Shown here piece after piece: positions 16,371 to 26,100 of a DNA stretch of 64,000 nt. The DNA is from Azoarcus_F sp048158365 (lineage in GTDB: Bacteria; Pseudomonadota; Gammaproteobacteria; Burkholderiales; Rhodocyclaceae), in NCBI GenBank assembly GCA_048158365.1, contig JBLLNL010000009.1. One strand, written 5' to 3'. The notes under the pieces are model-generated. The model was not told where the DNA came from and did no database searches. It saw nothing but the letters and a program-made list of their open reading frames with translations. Within the stretch, counting starts at the first letter, position 1, and every line of letters starts with the position of its first letter. Made by a program: the position numbers and the translations under genes.

Positions 16371-17729
16371 ATGCCGACGCGCTTGTTCTGGAAGATCTTT
16401 GTGTCGCTGTGGCTGGCGATCGTGGCGATTGCGCTAACGGTTGACTGGATTGTGGATGCGATGTTTCAGCACGAACTGCGGGCAACGCCGGAGTTGTCCG
16501 TCGGTTACCGCGCCGAGCTGGCGTCTGGTCTGGTTGCCATGAGCCTGACCCGTGACGGTGTCGAAGCGACGCGGTCCTTGTTCAACAACTGGTCCGGTAA
16601 GCGCCCTTTGCCTGTGATGGTCGTTGATGACGAGGGGCGCGACCTGATCGACCGAACAGTAGCTGCCGAGGCACTGATGCAGGCTCGGCAGCTACTGAAG
16701 GACAATCCCGGGGCGACTGCGGTGCATGAGGTGCGCGCGCTTGATGGACGGCAGTACCTGTTGTTCGTGCCGCTGCCCATGTTGCCGGCGACACCTCCGA
16801 GCGTGCATGTGTATCAAGCCAAGAGTTCCCTGCTAGCTGAGTTTTCAGCGATGACGCTGCTCAGCCTGCTGTTTGCAATTGGGTTGAGCTGGTACCTGTA
16901 TCGTCCGATTCGTCATCTGCATGAGGCCAACCGACGCTTCGCCGCGGGTGACATGGGCACGCGGATCGGGCCTTTGATTGGCAATCGTAGCGATGAGGTG
17001 ACTGATCTGGCGCGCGATTTCGATGAGATGGCAAGTTGTGTCGAGGCGACGGTGAGTGCCAAGACACGCTTGCTACATGATGTTTCGCACGAGTTGCGAG
17101 CACCGCTGGCGCGCATGCATGTGGCACTGGCGCTGATGCGGCGCAGCCCCGAGAAGGCGCCCGAAATGCTTGATAGAATGGGGTACGAGATTGATCGTTT
17201 TGATCGTACGTTGTCCGAAACCCTGAGCTTGTCCAGGCTGGAATCGAACGCGCCCGTGACTGATGAAGAATGCGTGAATCTGGTCGAGTTGCTGGAAGAT
17301 ATCGTGAGTGATGCCCAATTCGAGGCAGGCTTCAGCCGTAACCGGATTGAACTTGAAGCGCAGGGCACCGTGTTGATCAAAGGCCGTAGCGAGCTCTTGC
17401 GCAGAGCGCTGGAGAACGTGATTCGCAATGGGATCGTCCACACCCCGGCAGCAGCACCGTTGCATGTCCGCGTCATACAAGAGGCCGCCGGCATGGTGCG
17501 GGTGAGTGTGTGTGACCACGGGGGCGGTATTCCGGAGGACGAACTTACTTCCGTCTTTGAGCCGTTTTTTCGTGGTCGTGGTGCTGTCTCAGCCGCGGGT
17601 CATGGGCTGGGGCTGTCCATCGTGCGCAGGGCGGTTGAGGCTCATGGTGGACGCGTCAGCGCAGCCAATCTTGAACAAGGCGGTTTGTGCGTGACGTTGG
17701 AGCTACCCGTTATGACGCTGGAGACTTAG
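16371..17729 (+). CDS. CpxA-like sensor histidine kinase
   Basis: 452 aa from ATG 16371, which has GCGAGGG upstream; a GTG at 16329 would add 14 residues. Two membrane helices (about 7-28 and 158-180) flank a periplasmic sensor of about 130 residues, followed by HAMP, an H box with the phosphorylated His (LLHDVSHELRAPLARM), N box NVIRNGIVH and G boxes DHGGGIPE and GHGLGLSIV. It pairs with the response regulator immediately upstream (stop at 16325). The periplasmic domain has no cysteine or haem motif, so its signal is not evident. Confidence 0.9.
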   Translation: MPTRLFWKIFVSLWLAIVAIALTVDWIVDAMFQHELRATPELSVGYRAELASGLVAMSLTRDGVEATRSLFNNWSGKRPLPVMVVDDEGRDLIDRTVAAEALMQARQLLKDNPGATAVHEVRALDGRQYLLFVPLPMLPATPPSVHVYQAKSSLLAEFSAMTLLSLLFAIGLSWYLYRPIRHLHEANRRFAAGDMGTRIGPLIGNRSDEVTDLARDFDEMASCVEATVSAKTRLLHDVSHELRAPLARMHVALALMRRSPEKAPEMLDRMGYEIDRFDRTLSETLSLSRLESNAPVTDEECVNLVELLEDIVSDAQFEAGFSRNRIELEAQGTVLIKGRSELLRRALENVIRNGIVHTPAAAPLHVRVIQEAAGMVRVSVCDHGGGIPEDELTSVFEPFFRGRGAVSAAGHGLGLSIVRRAVEAHGGRVSAANLEQGGLCVTLELPVMTLET

Positions 17730-17781
17730 CCAGAACAAGGGACGGCTTATCCGAAATTGCCTGCTTCGTGCAGTTCATTGA

Positions 17782-19221
17782 TCAGGACCCCAACCGGATG
17801 GTGAAACGGGTAAGGCCCTCTACCGAGGTGGCCGTGATCGTGCCCCCATGCGCCTTTACAATGGACTGGGTGATCGCCAAGCCCAGGCCGGCGCCTTCGC
17901 CCTGACGGGTGCGTGAGGCATCGACCCGGTGAAAACGCTCGAACAGCAGCGGCAGTTGCTCCGGCGGAATGGTCTCACCCGGGTTGGTGACGGTGATCGA
18001 GACCGCGTCCTGGTTCTGCTGGATCGCTACGTCGACGAAGCCACTAGCCGGTGTGTGGCGAATCGCGTTCGACAGCAGGTTGGACAGGGCGCGGCGCAGC
18101 ATCAAGCGGTCGCCGGTGACTTCCGCTTGGCCGGACACGCTCAGGCGAATGGCCTTTTCTTCAGCCAGCGCTTCATAGAACTCCAGCAGCGCCGCCGCTT
18201 CGTCCTCAAGTGCGACGCGTTCGGCCGGCCGGGGCAGCAGGCCGTTGTCCGCTTTGGCCAGAAACAGCATGTCGGCGATCATGCGCGCCAGCCGGTCGAA
18301 CTCCTCGAGGTTGGAATGCAGCACCTCGTGGTATTGCTCGGCGGAGCGGCTGCGCGACAGCGCGACCTGCGTCTCGGTCATCAGGTTCGAAACCGGTGTA
18401 CGCAGCTCGTGGGCGATGTCGGCGGAGAAGTCGCTCAGCTGGCGGAACGAGGCTTCGAGGCGTTCGAGCATGCCGTTGAAGGCTTCGACCAGTTCGCGCA
18501 TTTCGGCCGGTGCCTCCTGCTCCGACAGACGTTCGCCGAGGCGCTCGGCCGACAACCGACCGGCCGTGGCGGTGACCCGGCGTATCGGCGCGAGCCCCTT
18601 GCGCGCGGCCAGCCAGCCGAGCATGGCCGCTAGCAGCGTGGCGGCCGAGATGCCGATGCCCAGCTGGACGCGCATCGTCTGCAGGAAGCGAACATGGTGG
18701 GCAATGTCGAGTCCCAGCACGACTTCGGCTGCGACCGGCTCGGGCAGGTGAACAATGATCGTGGCCGCCTTGCCGATGAAGGGGGTGCCGTGCGCGTCCC
18801 GCCACTTCATCAAAGCCTGGGGGGCGGACGAGTGCGGGTGGCTGCCTGTATCGACGCGGGGATCGAAGCGCTGATCGACGCCGTTGTCGAAGCGATTCGC
18901 AAAGCGTTCGTCGAGAATCGCATGCCGCCAGCCGCGCGCGGGGATGCTGACGCGTAGCGCGACCGTGTCATGACCGGCCAGGGCATCGTCCAACCGGCCC
19001 TGCAGTGCGACGAGCGCGTCGTCGGACACGGTCGTCGCGAGCAAGGTCTCGATCGCAGCCAGTTTGGCGGCGAGGTCGTGCTGGTCGAGTTCGTCGAAAT
19101 GCGCCGACACCGCACGATCGACCGCGATACCGACGACGACCAGCAACCCGCTCGCCATCGCGGCGAACAGCAGCGCCAGTCGGGCGGTCAGCGACAGTCC
19201 GCGTAGCGACAGAGTGTTCAT
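17782..19221 (-). CDS. cusS: Heavy-metal sensor histidine kinase (CusS-like)
   Basis: 479 aa. N-terminal helix (about 12-34), a periplasmic sensor of about 130 residues, second helix (VQLGIGISAATLLAAMLGWLA), HAMP, H box FSADIAHELRTPVSNLMTET with the phospho-His, N box NLLSNAIRHTP, and a G2 box with GAGLGLAI. The layout and H-box sequence are those of CusS/CopS copper and silver sensors. It is divergent from cusFCBA. Its start codon overlaps the end of a wrecked cusR (19218-19461), so the cognate regulator is missing and the kinase looks orphaned. The reading frame itself is intact. Confidence 0.9.
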   Translation of the reverse strand: MNTLSLRGLSLTARLALLFAAMASGLLVVVGIAVDRAVSAHFDELDQHDLAAKLAAIETLLATTVSDDALVALQGRLDDALAGHDTVALRVSIPARGWRHAILDERFANRFDNGVDQRFDPRVDTGSHPHSSAPQALMKWRDAHGTPFIGKAATIIVHLPEPVAAEVVLGLDIAHHVRFLQTMRVQLGIGISAATLLAAMLGWLAARKGLAPIRRVTATAGRLSAERLGERLSEQEAPAEMRELVEAFNGMLERLEASFRQLSDFSADIAHELRTPVSNLMTETQVALSRSRSAEQYHEVLHSNLEEFDRLARMIADMLFLAKADNGLLPRPAERVALEDEAAALLEFYEALAEEKAIRLSVSGQAEVTGDRLMLRRALSNLLSNAIRHTPASGFVDVAIQQNQDAVSITVTNPGETIPPEQLPLLFERFHRVDASRTRQGEGAGLGLAITQSIVKAHGGTITATSVEGLTRFTIRLGS

Positions 19222-19461
19222 CCCCAGGTGTCCGCCTCGCGTAAATAGCCCAGGCCACGCGCGCTGCGGATCAGCTTGGGTTCGAAGGTATCAACCCCCT
19301 TGGCCCGAAGCCGGCGAACTGCCACTTCGATCACGTGGGTGTCACTGTAGGAGGTCATGTCCCTCACCTGGAAGGCTACAAGCGCGCGGCGAGACCTCGC
19401 CCAGTCCCCGGCGCAGGTCGTTCCCCGTTTTAGGTTCGTCCTCGACGAGCAGAGTTTTCAC
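19218..19461 (-). pseudogene. cusR: cusR response-regulator remnant (internal deletion plus frameshift)
   Basis: On the minus strand GTG 19461 begins MKTLLVEDEPKTGNDLRRGL, the exact start of a CusR/CopR receiver. After about 22 codons the sequence jumps to the C-terminal DNA-binding end in another frame (ALVAFQVRDMTSYSDTHV, then EVAVRRLRAKGVDTFEPKLI and ARGLGYLREADTWG), stopping at TGA 19220-19218 over the cusS start. CusR is normally about 227 codons; roughly 145 are missing, including the phospho-acceptor Asp. The product cannot work as a regulator. Confidence 0.88.
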
Positions 19462-19522
19462 CAATGTGTTCCGCCTGTTGCGATGAGGCGATTTTGCCAG
19501 TGTCTGTCACGGGCGTTACGAA

Positions 19523-19540
19523 GATTACAAAGATGTAATC
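19523..19540. promoter_or_regulatory. Inverted repeat, putative CusR/CopR box
   Basis: GATTACA-AAGA-TGTAATC is a perfect 7-4-7 inverted repeat between the cusR remnant and cusF. A related GTTACG lies 9 bases to its left. Copper-responsive OmpR-type regulators bind comparable sites, so this is the likely operator of the cus operon even though the adjacent regulator is broken. Confidence 0.6.
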
Positions 19541-19662
19541 CCGGTGTCAGCTTGCTGTTTGGATCGCACTCGCATCATGCCGAAGTCGACAGGCTGTGCC
19601 CACCGCCATCCACAGCGCAAGTCACCATGTTTCTTCATCCCCATCCGATCAGGAGAACTGTC

Positions 19663-20070
19663 ATGAGAACCTTGTCATCCACCTCGTTGCCCCGTTTCGT
19701 TGTCGCGTCGATCGCGCTCGCTGGCCTGGTCGGCCTGAGCGCCGGCCAGGTGATGGCGCAGGCCGGACACGCCGGATCCCACGGTGGTCACGGCGCGGCC
19801 GCAGCAAGCGCTGGCGCCACAGAAAGCGCCGAAGCCGCCGCAACGGGTTTGTCGGAAGGCACGGTCCGCCGCGTCAATGCCGGCGCCGGCACGGTGACGA
19901 TCGCGCACGGTCCCCTGGTGAATCTGGACATGCCGCCCATGACGATGACCTTCCGGGTCAGTGGTGATGCATCGCTCGACGGGCTGACCAACGGCGACAA
20001 GATCCGGTTCGCCGCGGACAAGGACGGCGACGAGTTTATCGTGACCGCGATCGAGAAACGGGGCGACTGA
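19663..20070 (+). CDS. cusF: Periplasmic copper/silver chaperone, CusF-like
   Basis: 135 aa from ATG 19663 with AGGAG upstream. Signal peptide ending about VMAQ, then a His/Gly/Ala-rich linker (HAGSHGGHGAAAA). A CusF domain spans about 62-135: GTVRRVNAGAGTVTIAHGPL, MPPMTMTFRV with the paired Met ligands, and DKIRFAADKDGDEFIVTAI. CusF hands Cu(I)/Ag(I) to the CusB-CusA pump. First gene of the cus operon, downstream of the GATTACA operator. The His-rich linker is longer than in E. coli CusF. Confidence 0.9.
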   Translation: MRTLSSTSLPRFVVASIALAGLVGLSAGQVMAQAGHAGSHGGHGAAAASAGATESAEAAATGLSEGTVRRVNAGAGTVTIAHGPLVNLDMPPMTMTFRVSGDASLDGLTNGDKIRFAADKDGDEFIVTAIEKRGD

Positions 20071-20190
20071 GCCGCGGGGCTGCAGGGCGGTCCGTTTGCT
20101 GCCAGTCACGAGCTGTCCGGTATCGGGTGTCCAGGTCCATTTACCGTCGTGCCACCCGCTTGCCGGCCATTCGAAATCAACGCCTCCGCC

Positions 20191-21510
20191 ATGCTTACGA
20201 TGACATCCTTCATCCGCCCCCTGCGGACCACGCTTTTTTGCGCTGCGACGCTCCTGACTGCAGGGAGCCCGGTCGTCCTCGCCGGCGACACGCCTGTCCT
20301 TCAGGCCGCGTCGGAACACAGACTTGGCACCGATCTCGACACGCTGATCGCCCATGCGCGCGAGCACAACCCGGCCCTGGCCGCGCGCCGGCTGGATGCG
20401 GCCGCCGCACGCGAGCGCGTGGCTTCGGCGACCGCCTTGCCCGATCCGCGCGTCGAGATCGAGTTGATGGATGTGACCAACGCGATGAACCCCGGGCGCT
20501 CGGCCACGCTGGTGCCCGGTGAGGTCGGTACGACCACGCTGAGGGTGTCGCAGATGCTGCCGTTTCCGGGTAAGCGCGCGCTGCGCGGGGAAGTCGCCGG
20601 TGCGCTCGCGACCGGGGCGGCTGCCGAAGTCGTGCAGACCCGGGTCGAGATCGAGGCCGCGATCCGGCGCGCATATGTGACCTACTTCCGCGCGACCGAT
20701 CAGGCGCGCATCCTGAACGAGACGATTGCGCTGAACGAGAGTCTCGAAGCACTGGCGCTGAGTCGCTATGAGCTGGGCCTCGCGACCCAGCAGGACGTGC
20801 TGCAGGTCCAGGGCGAACTCACGTCGCTCAGGATCGAAGCGGTCGAGCTGGTGCGCCGCCGCACCGCCGCACAGGCCAGCCTGAATGCGCTGCTGCCGCG
20901 TGCGCCCAATGCACCACTGGCCGAGCCGGTCGCGTTGCCGACGCTGCCACCGCCGGCCGTTCTGGGGTCCTTGATCGAGCAGGCGACGCAGCATGCGCCA
21001 GTGCTCGCACGTGCCCGTTCCGAACTGGTCGCTGCCGAGCGTAACCGCGCCCTGACCTATCGCGATCGCTACCCGGATTTTGGGGTGTCCATCAAAAACA
21101 ACAGTCCTCGTGGCGGGCGCGACAGCTGGGAGCTGATGCTCGAACTCAACATCCCGTTGCAGCAGGCGAGCCGCCGTGCGCGCGAGCGTGAGGCCGAGTA
21201 CACACGTGGCGCGGCCGAAGCGCGTCGAGCCGCCGCAGAGGACCGCCTGGCCGGTGCCGTGGGCGAAACCCATGCCGCGCTCGAGGCGCGCCGGGGGCAG
21301 GCCGTGCTGATACGCGACAGCCTGCTGCCGCAAACCGAGGCGGGTCTGTCCTCGGCACGGTCCGGATACGAAACCGGCACGGTGGGTTTCGCGTCGGTGC
21401 TGGCCGCCCAGCAGCGCGTGTTGAATGCCCGTCTTGCGCTGCTCGAAGCCGAGGCCGAGGCCGCGCTGAGCGTGGCTGATCTGGAACAACTCCTGGGAAC
21501 CCCATTGTGA
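20191..21510 (+). CDS. cusC: TolC-family outer-membrane channel of the copper efflux pump (CusC-like)
   Basis: 439 aa from ATG 20191; GTG 20149 and ATG 20200 are other possible starts and none has a clear ribosome site. Signal peptide (LFCAATLLTAGSPVVLAG), then the two repeated helical-barrel halves of TolC proteins, including SRYELGLATQQDVLQVQGEL and SGYETGTVGFASVLAAQQRV. It provides the outer-membrane exit duct for the CusB-CusA pump. The stop overlaps the cusB start, so translation is probably coupled. Confidence 0.88.
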   Translation: MLTMTSFIRPLRTTLFCAATLLTAGSPVVLAGDTPVLQAASEHRLGTDLDTLIAHAREHNPALAARRLDAAAARERVASATALPDPRVEIELMDVTNAMNPGRSATLVPGEVGTTTLRVSQMLPFPGKRALRGEVAGALATGAAAEVVQTRVEIEAAIRRAYVTYFRATDQARILNETIALNESLEALALSRYELGLATQQDVLQVQGELTSLRIEAVELVRRRTAAQASLNALLPRAPNAPLAEPVALPTLPPPAVLGSLIEQATQHAPVLARARSELVAAERNRALTYRDRYPDFGVSIKNNSPRGGRDSWELMLELNIPLQQASRRAREREAEYTRGAAEARRAAAEDRLAGAVGETHAALEARRGQAVLIRDSLLPQTEAGLSSARSGYETGTVGFASVLAAQQRVLNARLALLEAEAEAALSVADLEQLLGTPL

Positions 21511-23189
21511 AACCCGCCCTCAAGCCTGTTCTGATCGTCACGGTCGTGACGGTTGTGCTCTTCGCCGGCTACCTGGCCGGCCAGTCGTCATCGCCCGGTC
21601 ACCCTGGCCATTCCGTACTGATCCTCGACTCGCGCGCCGCAGAGGGCCCTGCGTCGGTGTCATCTCCGGCCACTGCTGCCGAAGCGTCCGGGGCAGCGGC
21701 CGCCGCTACGGCGGCGCCCGCAGGTGCGCCAGGTGAGCGGGTCATCCTCTATTACCGCAACCCGATGGGTTTGCCGGATACCTCGCCGGAACCCAAGAAA
21801 GATTCCATGGGCATGGACTACATTCCAGTCTATGCCGACGAGCAGAGTGACGATGTCGGCACGGTCCGGGTCAGCCCGGCGCGCTTGCAGAGTCTCGGCG
21901 TGCGGACCGCACCGGTCGAGCGACGTGTCCTGGACGCGGCGCTGCGAGCGGTCGGCCGGATCGAGTTGGACGAGCGGCGCATCCACGACGTGTCGCCGCG
22001 CTTCGAGGGCTGGATCGAGCGACTTCACGTGAGCGCGACGGGAGATCCGGTGCGCAAGGGGCAGCCGCTGTTCACGGTGTATAGCCCGGAGCTCGCTTCG
22101 GCGCGGCAGGAACTGGCGATTGCCGAGCAACTACGGGCACGCGCGGGTGAGTCCGACCCCGTGGCACGACAGGGCGCGCAGCGGCTCGCCGAGGCTGCGC
22201 GCGCGCGGCTGCGCAACTGGCAGGTCGGGGGTGGGAGCGTTGGGGCAGGGGGCCACAGCGTGGTGTTCAGCGCACCGGCCGACGGCATCGTGCTCGAGAA
22301 AGCCGCGGTCGAGGGCATGCGTTTCACGCCTGGCACACCGGTCTATCGCATTGCCGATCTGTCCACGGTGTGGGTACTCGCGGACGTCTATGAACAGGAT
22401 CTCGCCCGGGTCGAGACCGGCCAGTCGGCGCGCGTCGGCATCGACGCTTTTCCGGGGCGCGATTTCGACGCACGGATCACCTTCATCTATCCGACCCTGA
22501 ACGCCGCGACCCGGACCACACCGGTGCGGCTCGAGCTGGCGAACAGCGAGGGCTTGCTGCGGCCGGGCATGTTCGCGCATGTGGAACTGGTCACAGGGGG
22601 CGACGCCTCGCGCCTGACGGTGCCGATGTCGGCGATCATCGACGACGGCCAGCGCCGCATCGTGCTGGTCGCCGAGGGCGAAGGGCGCTTCCGCCCCCAG
22701 ATCGTCGAGACCGGGCTACGCGACCGCGACAATGTGGAGGTCCTGTCCGGCCTGGAAGGCGATGAACGGGTGGTGGTGTCAGCCAACTTCCTTATCGATG
22801 CGGAGAGCAATCTGCAGGCGGCGCTGGCGAATTTCGGCGAGGGTGACCCGGAAACCGGTCCGGCACGGGTCGAGACCCGTGGCGCCTTCGAGGATTTCTT
22901 CGACGACAGCAATACGGTGATGCTGGCCCATGAGGACATCCCCGCGCTGTCGTGGCCGGCGATGACGATGGAGTTCGGGCTGGCCGACCCGGCGCTGGTC
23001 GAAGGGCTTGCACCCGGCACGCCCATCCGCTTCGCCTTCGAGGACCGGGGCAATGGCGAGTTCGTCGTGGTCGAGATCCAGTCCGAAGCGGCCGCGGGTG
23101 CCGCGCCCTCGGGCTCTATCGATTCCACTGCCGTACCTCCACCCGCATCGTCCGGTGTGTCCGGTGGCGCCCGCCACGAGGGCCACTGA
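21507..23189 (+). CDS. cusB: RND periplasmic adaptor CusB with a C-terminal CusF-like domain
   Basis: 560 aa, GTG start overlapping the cusC stop. One N-terminal anchor helix, an Ala-rich linker, then the heavy-metal-binding motif YYRNPMGLPDTSPEPKKDSM. Membrane-fusion-protein body (RIHDVSPRFEGWIERLHVSA, helical hairpin, beta-barrel) spans about 120-440. The last 100 residues contain a fused CusF-type domain (ALSWPAMTMEFGLADPALVE, then TPIRFAFEDRGNGEFVVVEI). The adaptor therefore carries its own metal chaperone domain in addition to the separate CusF. It links CusA to the outer-membrane channel. Longer than E. coli CusB (about 407 aa). Confidence 0.91.
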   Translation: MKPALKPVLIVTVVTVVLFAGYLAGQSSSPGHPGHSVLILDSRAAEGPASVSSPATAAEASGAAAAATAAPAGAPGERVILYYRNPMGLPDTSPEPKKDSMGMDYIPVYADEQSDDVGTVRVSPARLQSLGVRTAPVERRVLDAALRAVGRIELDERRIHDVSPRFEGWIERLHVSATGDPVRKGQPLFTVYSPELASARQELAIAEQLRARAGESDPVARQGAQRLAEAARARLRNWQVGGGSVGAGGHSVVFSAPADGIVLEKAAVEGMRFTPGTPVYRIADLSTVWVLADVYEQDLARVETGQSARVGIDAFPGRDFDARITFIYPTLNAATRTTPVRLELANSEGLLRPGMFAHVELVTGGDASRLTVPMSAIIDDGQRRIVLVAEGEGRFRPQIVETGLRDRDNVEVLSGLEGDERVVVSANFLIDAESNLQAALANFGEGDPETGPARVETRGAFEDFFDDSNTVMLAHEDIPALSWPAMTMEFGLADPALVEGLAPGTPIRFAFEDRGNGEFVVVEIQSEAAAGAAPSGSIDSTAVPPPASSGVSGGARHEGH

Positions 23190-23190
23190 C

Positions 23191-26100
23191 ATGCTCAATC
23201 GTCTCATCGAGTGGTCCGGGCGCAACGTCTTCATCGTCGTGCTCGCGACGCTGTTCCTGATCGGTGCGGGCCTTTACGCGCTCAAGAACACCGCGCTCGA
23301 CGCACTCCCTGACCTGTCCGACGTGCAGGTGATCGTGTTCACCGAATTCCCCGGACAGGCGCCGCAGGTGGTCGAGGATCAGGTCACCTATCCGCTCACC
23401 ACCGCGATGCTGTCGGTGCCCGGCGCCCGGGTGGTGCGTGGCTTCTCGATGTTCGGCGCGTCCTACGTCTATGTGATCTTCGAGGACGGCACCGACATCT
23501 ACTGGGCGCGCTCGCGTGTGCTGGAGTATCTCAGCTCCGTCGCCGGACGCCTGCCGCAGGGGGTTTCGCCGCAGATCGGGCCGGATGCGACCGGCGTCGG
23601 TTGGGTCTATCAGTATGCACTGCTCGGCGAGGGCAAGGATCTGGGCGAGATGCGCAGCCTGCAGGACTGGTATGTGCGTTACCAGTTGAGCCAGGCTCAC
23701 GGGGTGTCGGAGGTTGCCAGCATCGGCGGCTTCGTCAAGGAGTTCCAGGTCGTCATCGACCCGCATCGCCTGGCCAGCTACGGTATTCCGCTGGAACAGG
23801 TCGGCATGGTCATCTCAGCCTCCAACCGTGACGTCGGCGGCCGGGTGATCGAGCTGGCCGAGAAGGAATACATGGTGCGCGGCCGCGGCTACCTGCGCGG
23901 TATCGAGGACATCGAGACGCTGGTGTTGGGCACCGATCGGGGCACGCCGGTGCGCGTCAGCGACGTCGCGCGGGTCGAGCTGGTGCCGGCCGGACGGCGC
24001 GGCATTACCGAGCTCAACGGCGAGGGCGAGGTCGCCTCAGGCATCGTCATGGCCCGCTTCGGTGAGAACGCCCTCGACGTGATCGCCAACGTCAAGAAGA
24101 GGATCGCCGAGATCGGCCCGGGTCTGCCCACCGGCATCGAGATCGTGCCGGTCTACGACCGATCGGAGCTGATCCAGCGCGCGATCGACAACCTCAAATG
24201 GACGCTGCTCGAGGAGAGCCTGATCGTCGCCGCGGTGTGCATCGTGTTCCTGCTCCATGTGCGCAGCGCGCTGGTGGCGATCGTCACGCTGCCGCTGGGC
24301 ATTCTGTTCGCCTTCATCGCGATGAACGCGCTCGGTATTGGCTCGAACATCATGAGCCTGGGCGGCATCGCGATCGCGATCGGGGCGATGGTCGATGCCG
24401 CGATCGTGATGATCGAGAACGCGCACAAGCGGCTGGAGCAATTCGAGCGCACTCGACATCTCCCTCCCCTTCAAGGGGAGGGCCGGGGTGGGGATGGGTC
24501 TAGCGCGGCCCAAGGCAGAACCCATCCCCCTCCTGTCCTCCCCCTTGAAGGGGGAGGGACCGTAACTGACCGCTCCGTTCGGAATATCCCATCGGACCCG
24601 CCTCTCCCAATTCAAGGGGGAGGGACCCAAGCCCAGCGCGCCCGGGTGATCATCGACGCCTGCAAGGAGGTCGGGCCGGCGCTGTTCTTCTCGCTGCTCA
24701 TCATCACCGTCTCCTTTCTGCCGGTGTTCGCGCTGGAGGGCCAGGAGGGGCGGCTGTTCTCGCCGCTGGCCTACACCAAGACCTTCGCCATGGCCGGCGC
24801 CGCTTTCCTGTCGCTGACGCTGATCCCGGTGCTGATGCTGTTCTTCGTGCGCGGGCGGATCCTGCCCGAGGCGAAGAACCCGGTGAACCGCTTTCTGATC
24901 TGGAGCTACCGGCCCATGATCAGCGGTGTGCTGCGCTTCAAGTGGGTCACCATCGTGGTGGCGATCGCGGCGATGGCGGCCACCCTTTACCCGGTGCGCC
25001 AGATCGGCTCGGAATTCATGCCGACGCTCAACGAGGGCACGCTGTTCTACATGCCGGCCTCGATCCCGGGCATGTCGGTGACCGAGGCCGGGCGCCTGCT
25101 GGCGACCACCAACCGCATCATCAAGACCTTCCCCGAGGTCGAGTCGGTGTATGGCAAGGCTGGCCGGGCCGAATCGGCCACCGACCCGGCGCCGATCGAG
25201 ATGTTCGAGACGGTGATCAACCTGAAACCGGAATCCGAATGGCGGCCAGGGGTGACGATCGATTCGCTGATCGCCGAGATGGACGCCGCGCTGCGCTTTC
25301 CGGGCCTGGCCAACTCGTGGACCATGCCGATCAAGGCGCGCATCGACATGCTGTCGACCGGCATCCGCACCCCGATCGGGGTCAAGGTCTTCGGTCGCAA
25401 CCTGGAGGAGATCGAGCATGTCGCGCGCGAAGTCGAAGCCGTGGTGAAAGCGGTGCCCGGCACCACCAGCGCCTACGCCGAGCGGGTCACCGGCGGCCTG
25501 TACCTGGACATCGAGCCGCGCCGCGACCAGCTCGCCCGCTTCGGTCTGACGGTCGACGCCTTGCAGCAGGTGGTGGCGACCGCGCTGGGTGGCGAGCAGG
25601 TGACCACCATGGTGATGGGACTGGAACGCTATGGTGTGACGGTGCGCTATCCGCGCGGCCTGCGCAGCGACCCGGAGCGCATCGCGCGCGAGGTGTTCCT
25701 GCCGACCGCCAGCGGCATGGTACCGCTCGGCCAGGTGGCCGAAGTCAGCATCCGCAACGGCGCGCCGGCGATCCGCACCGAGAATGCGATGCTGGTCGGC
25801 TACATCTATGTCGACACCCGTGAGTCAGACCTCGGCACCTTCGTGCGCAGGGCGCAGCAAGCGGTGGCCGAGCAGGTGAGCTTCCCGCCCGGCACCTATG
25901 CCACCTGGAGCGGGCAGTTCGAGTACATGGAACGCGCCAAGGAAAAGCTCCAGATCGTGATCCCGCTGACGCTGGCGCTGATCTTCGTGCTGCTCTACCT
26001 CAACTTCCGGCGCATGACCGAAACGCTGATCGTGATGAGCACGGTGCCTTTCGCGCTGATCGGCGGGATCTGGCTGATGTGGTGGCTGGACTACAACATG

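Noticed and set aside
19675..21489. 604-codon minus-strand frame over cusF and cusC
   Set aside because: Composition is typical of a shadow frame; the plus-strand frames have clear families and ribosome sites.
24462..24625. CRISPR-like array from the spaced palindromes in cusA
   Set aside because: Only three unequal copies, spacing irregular, translated in frame, no cas genes; fits a palindromic repeat element.
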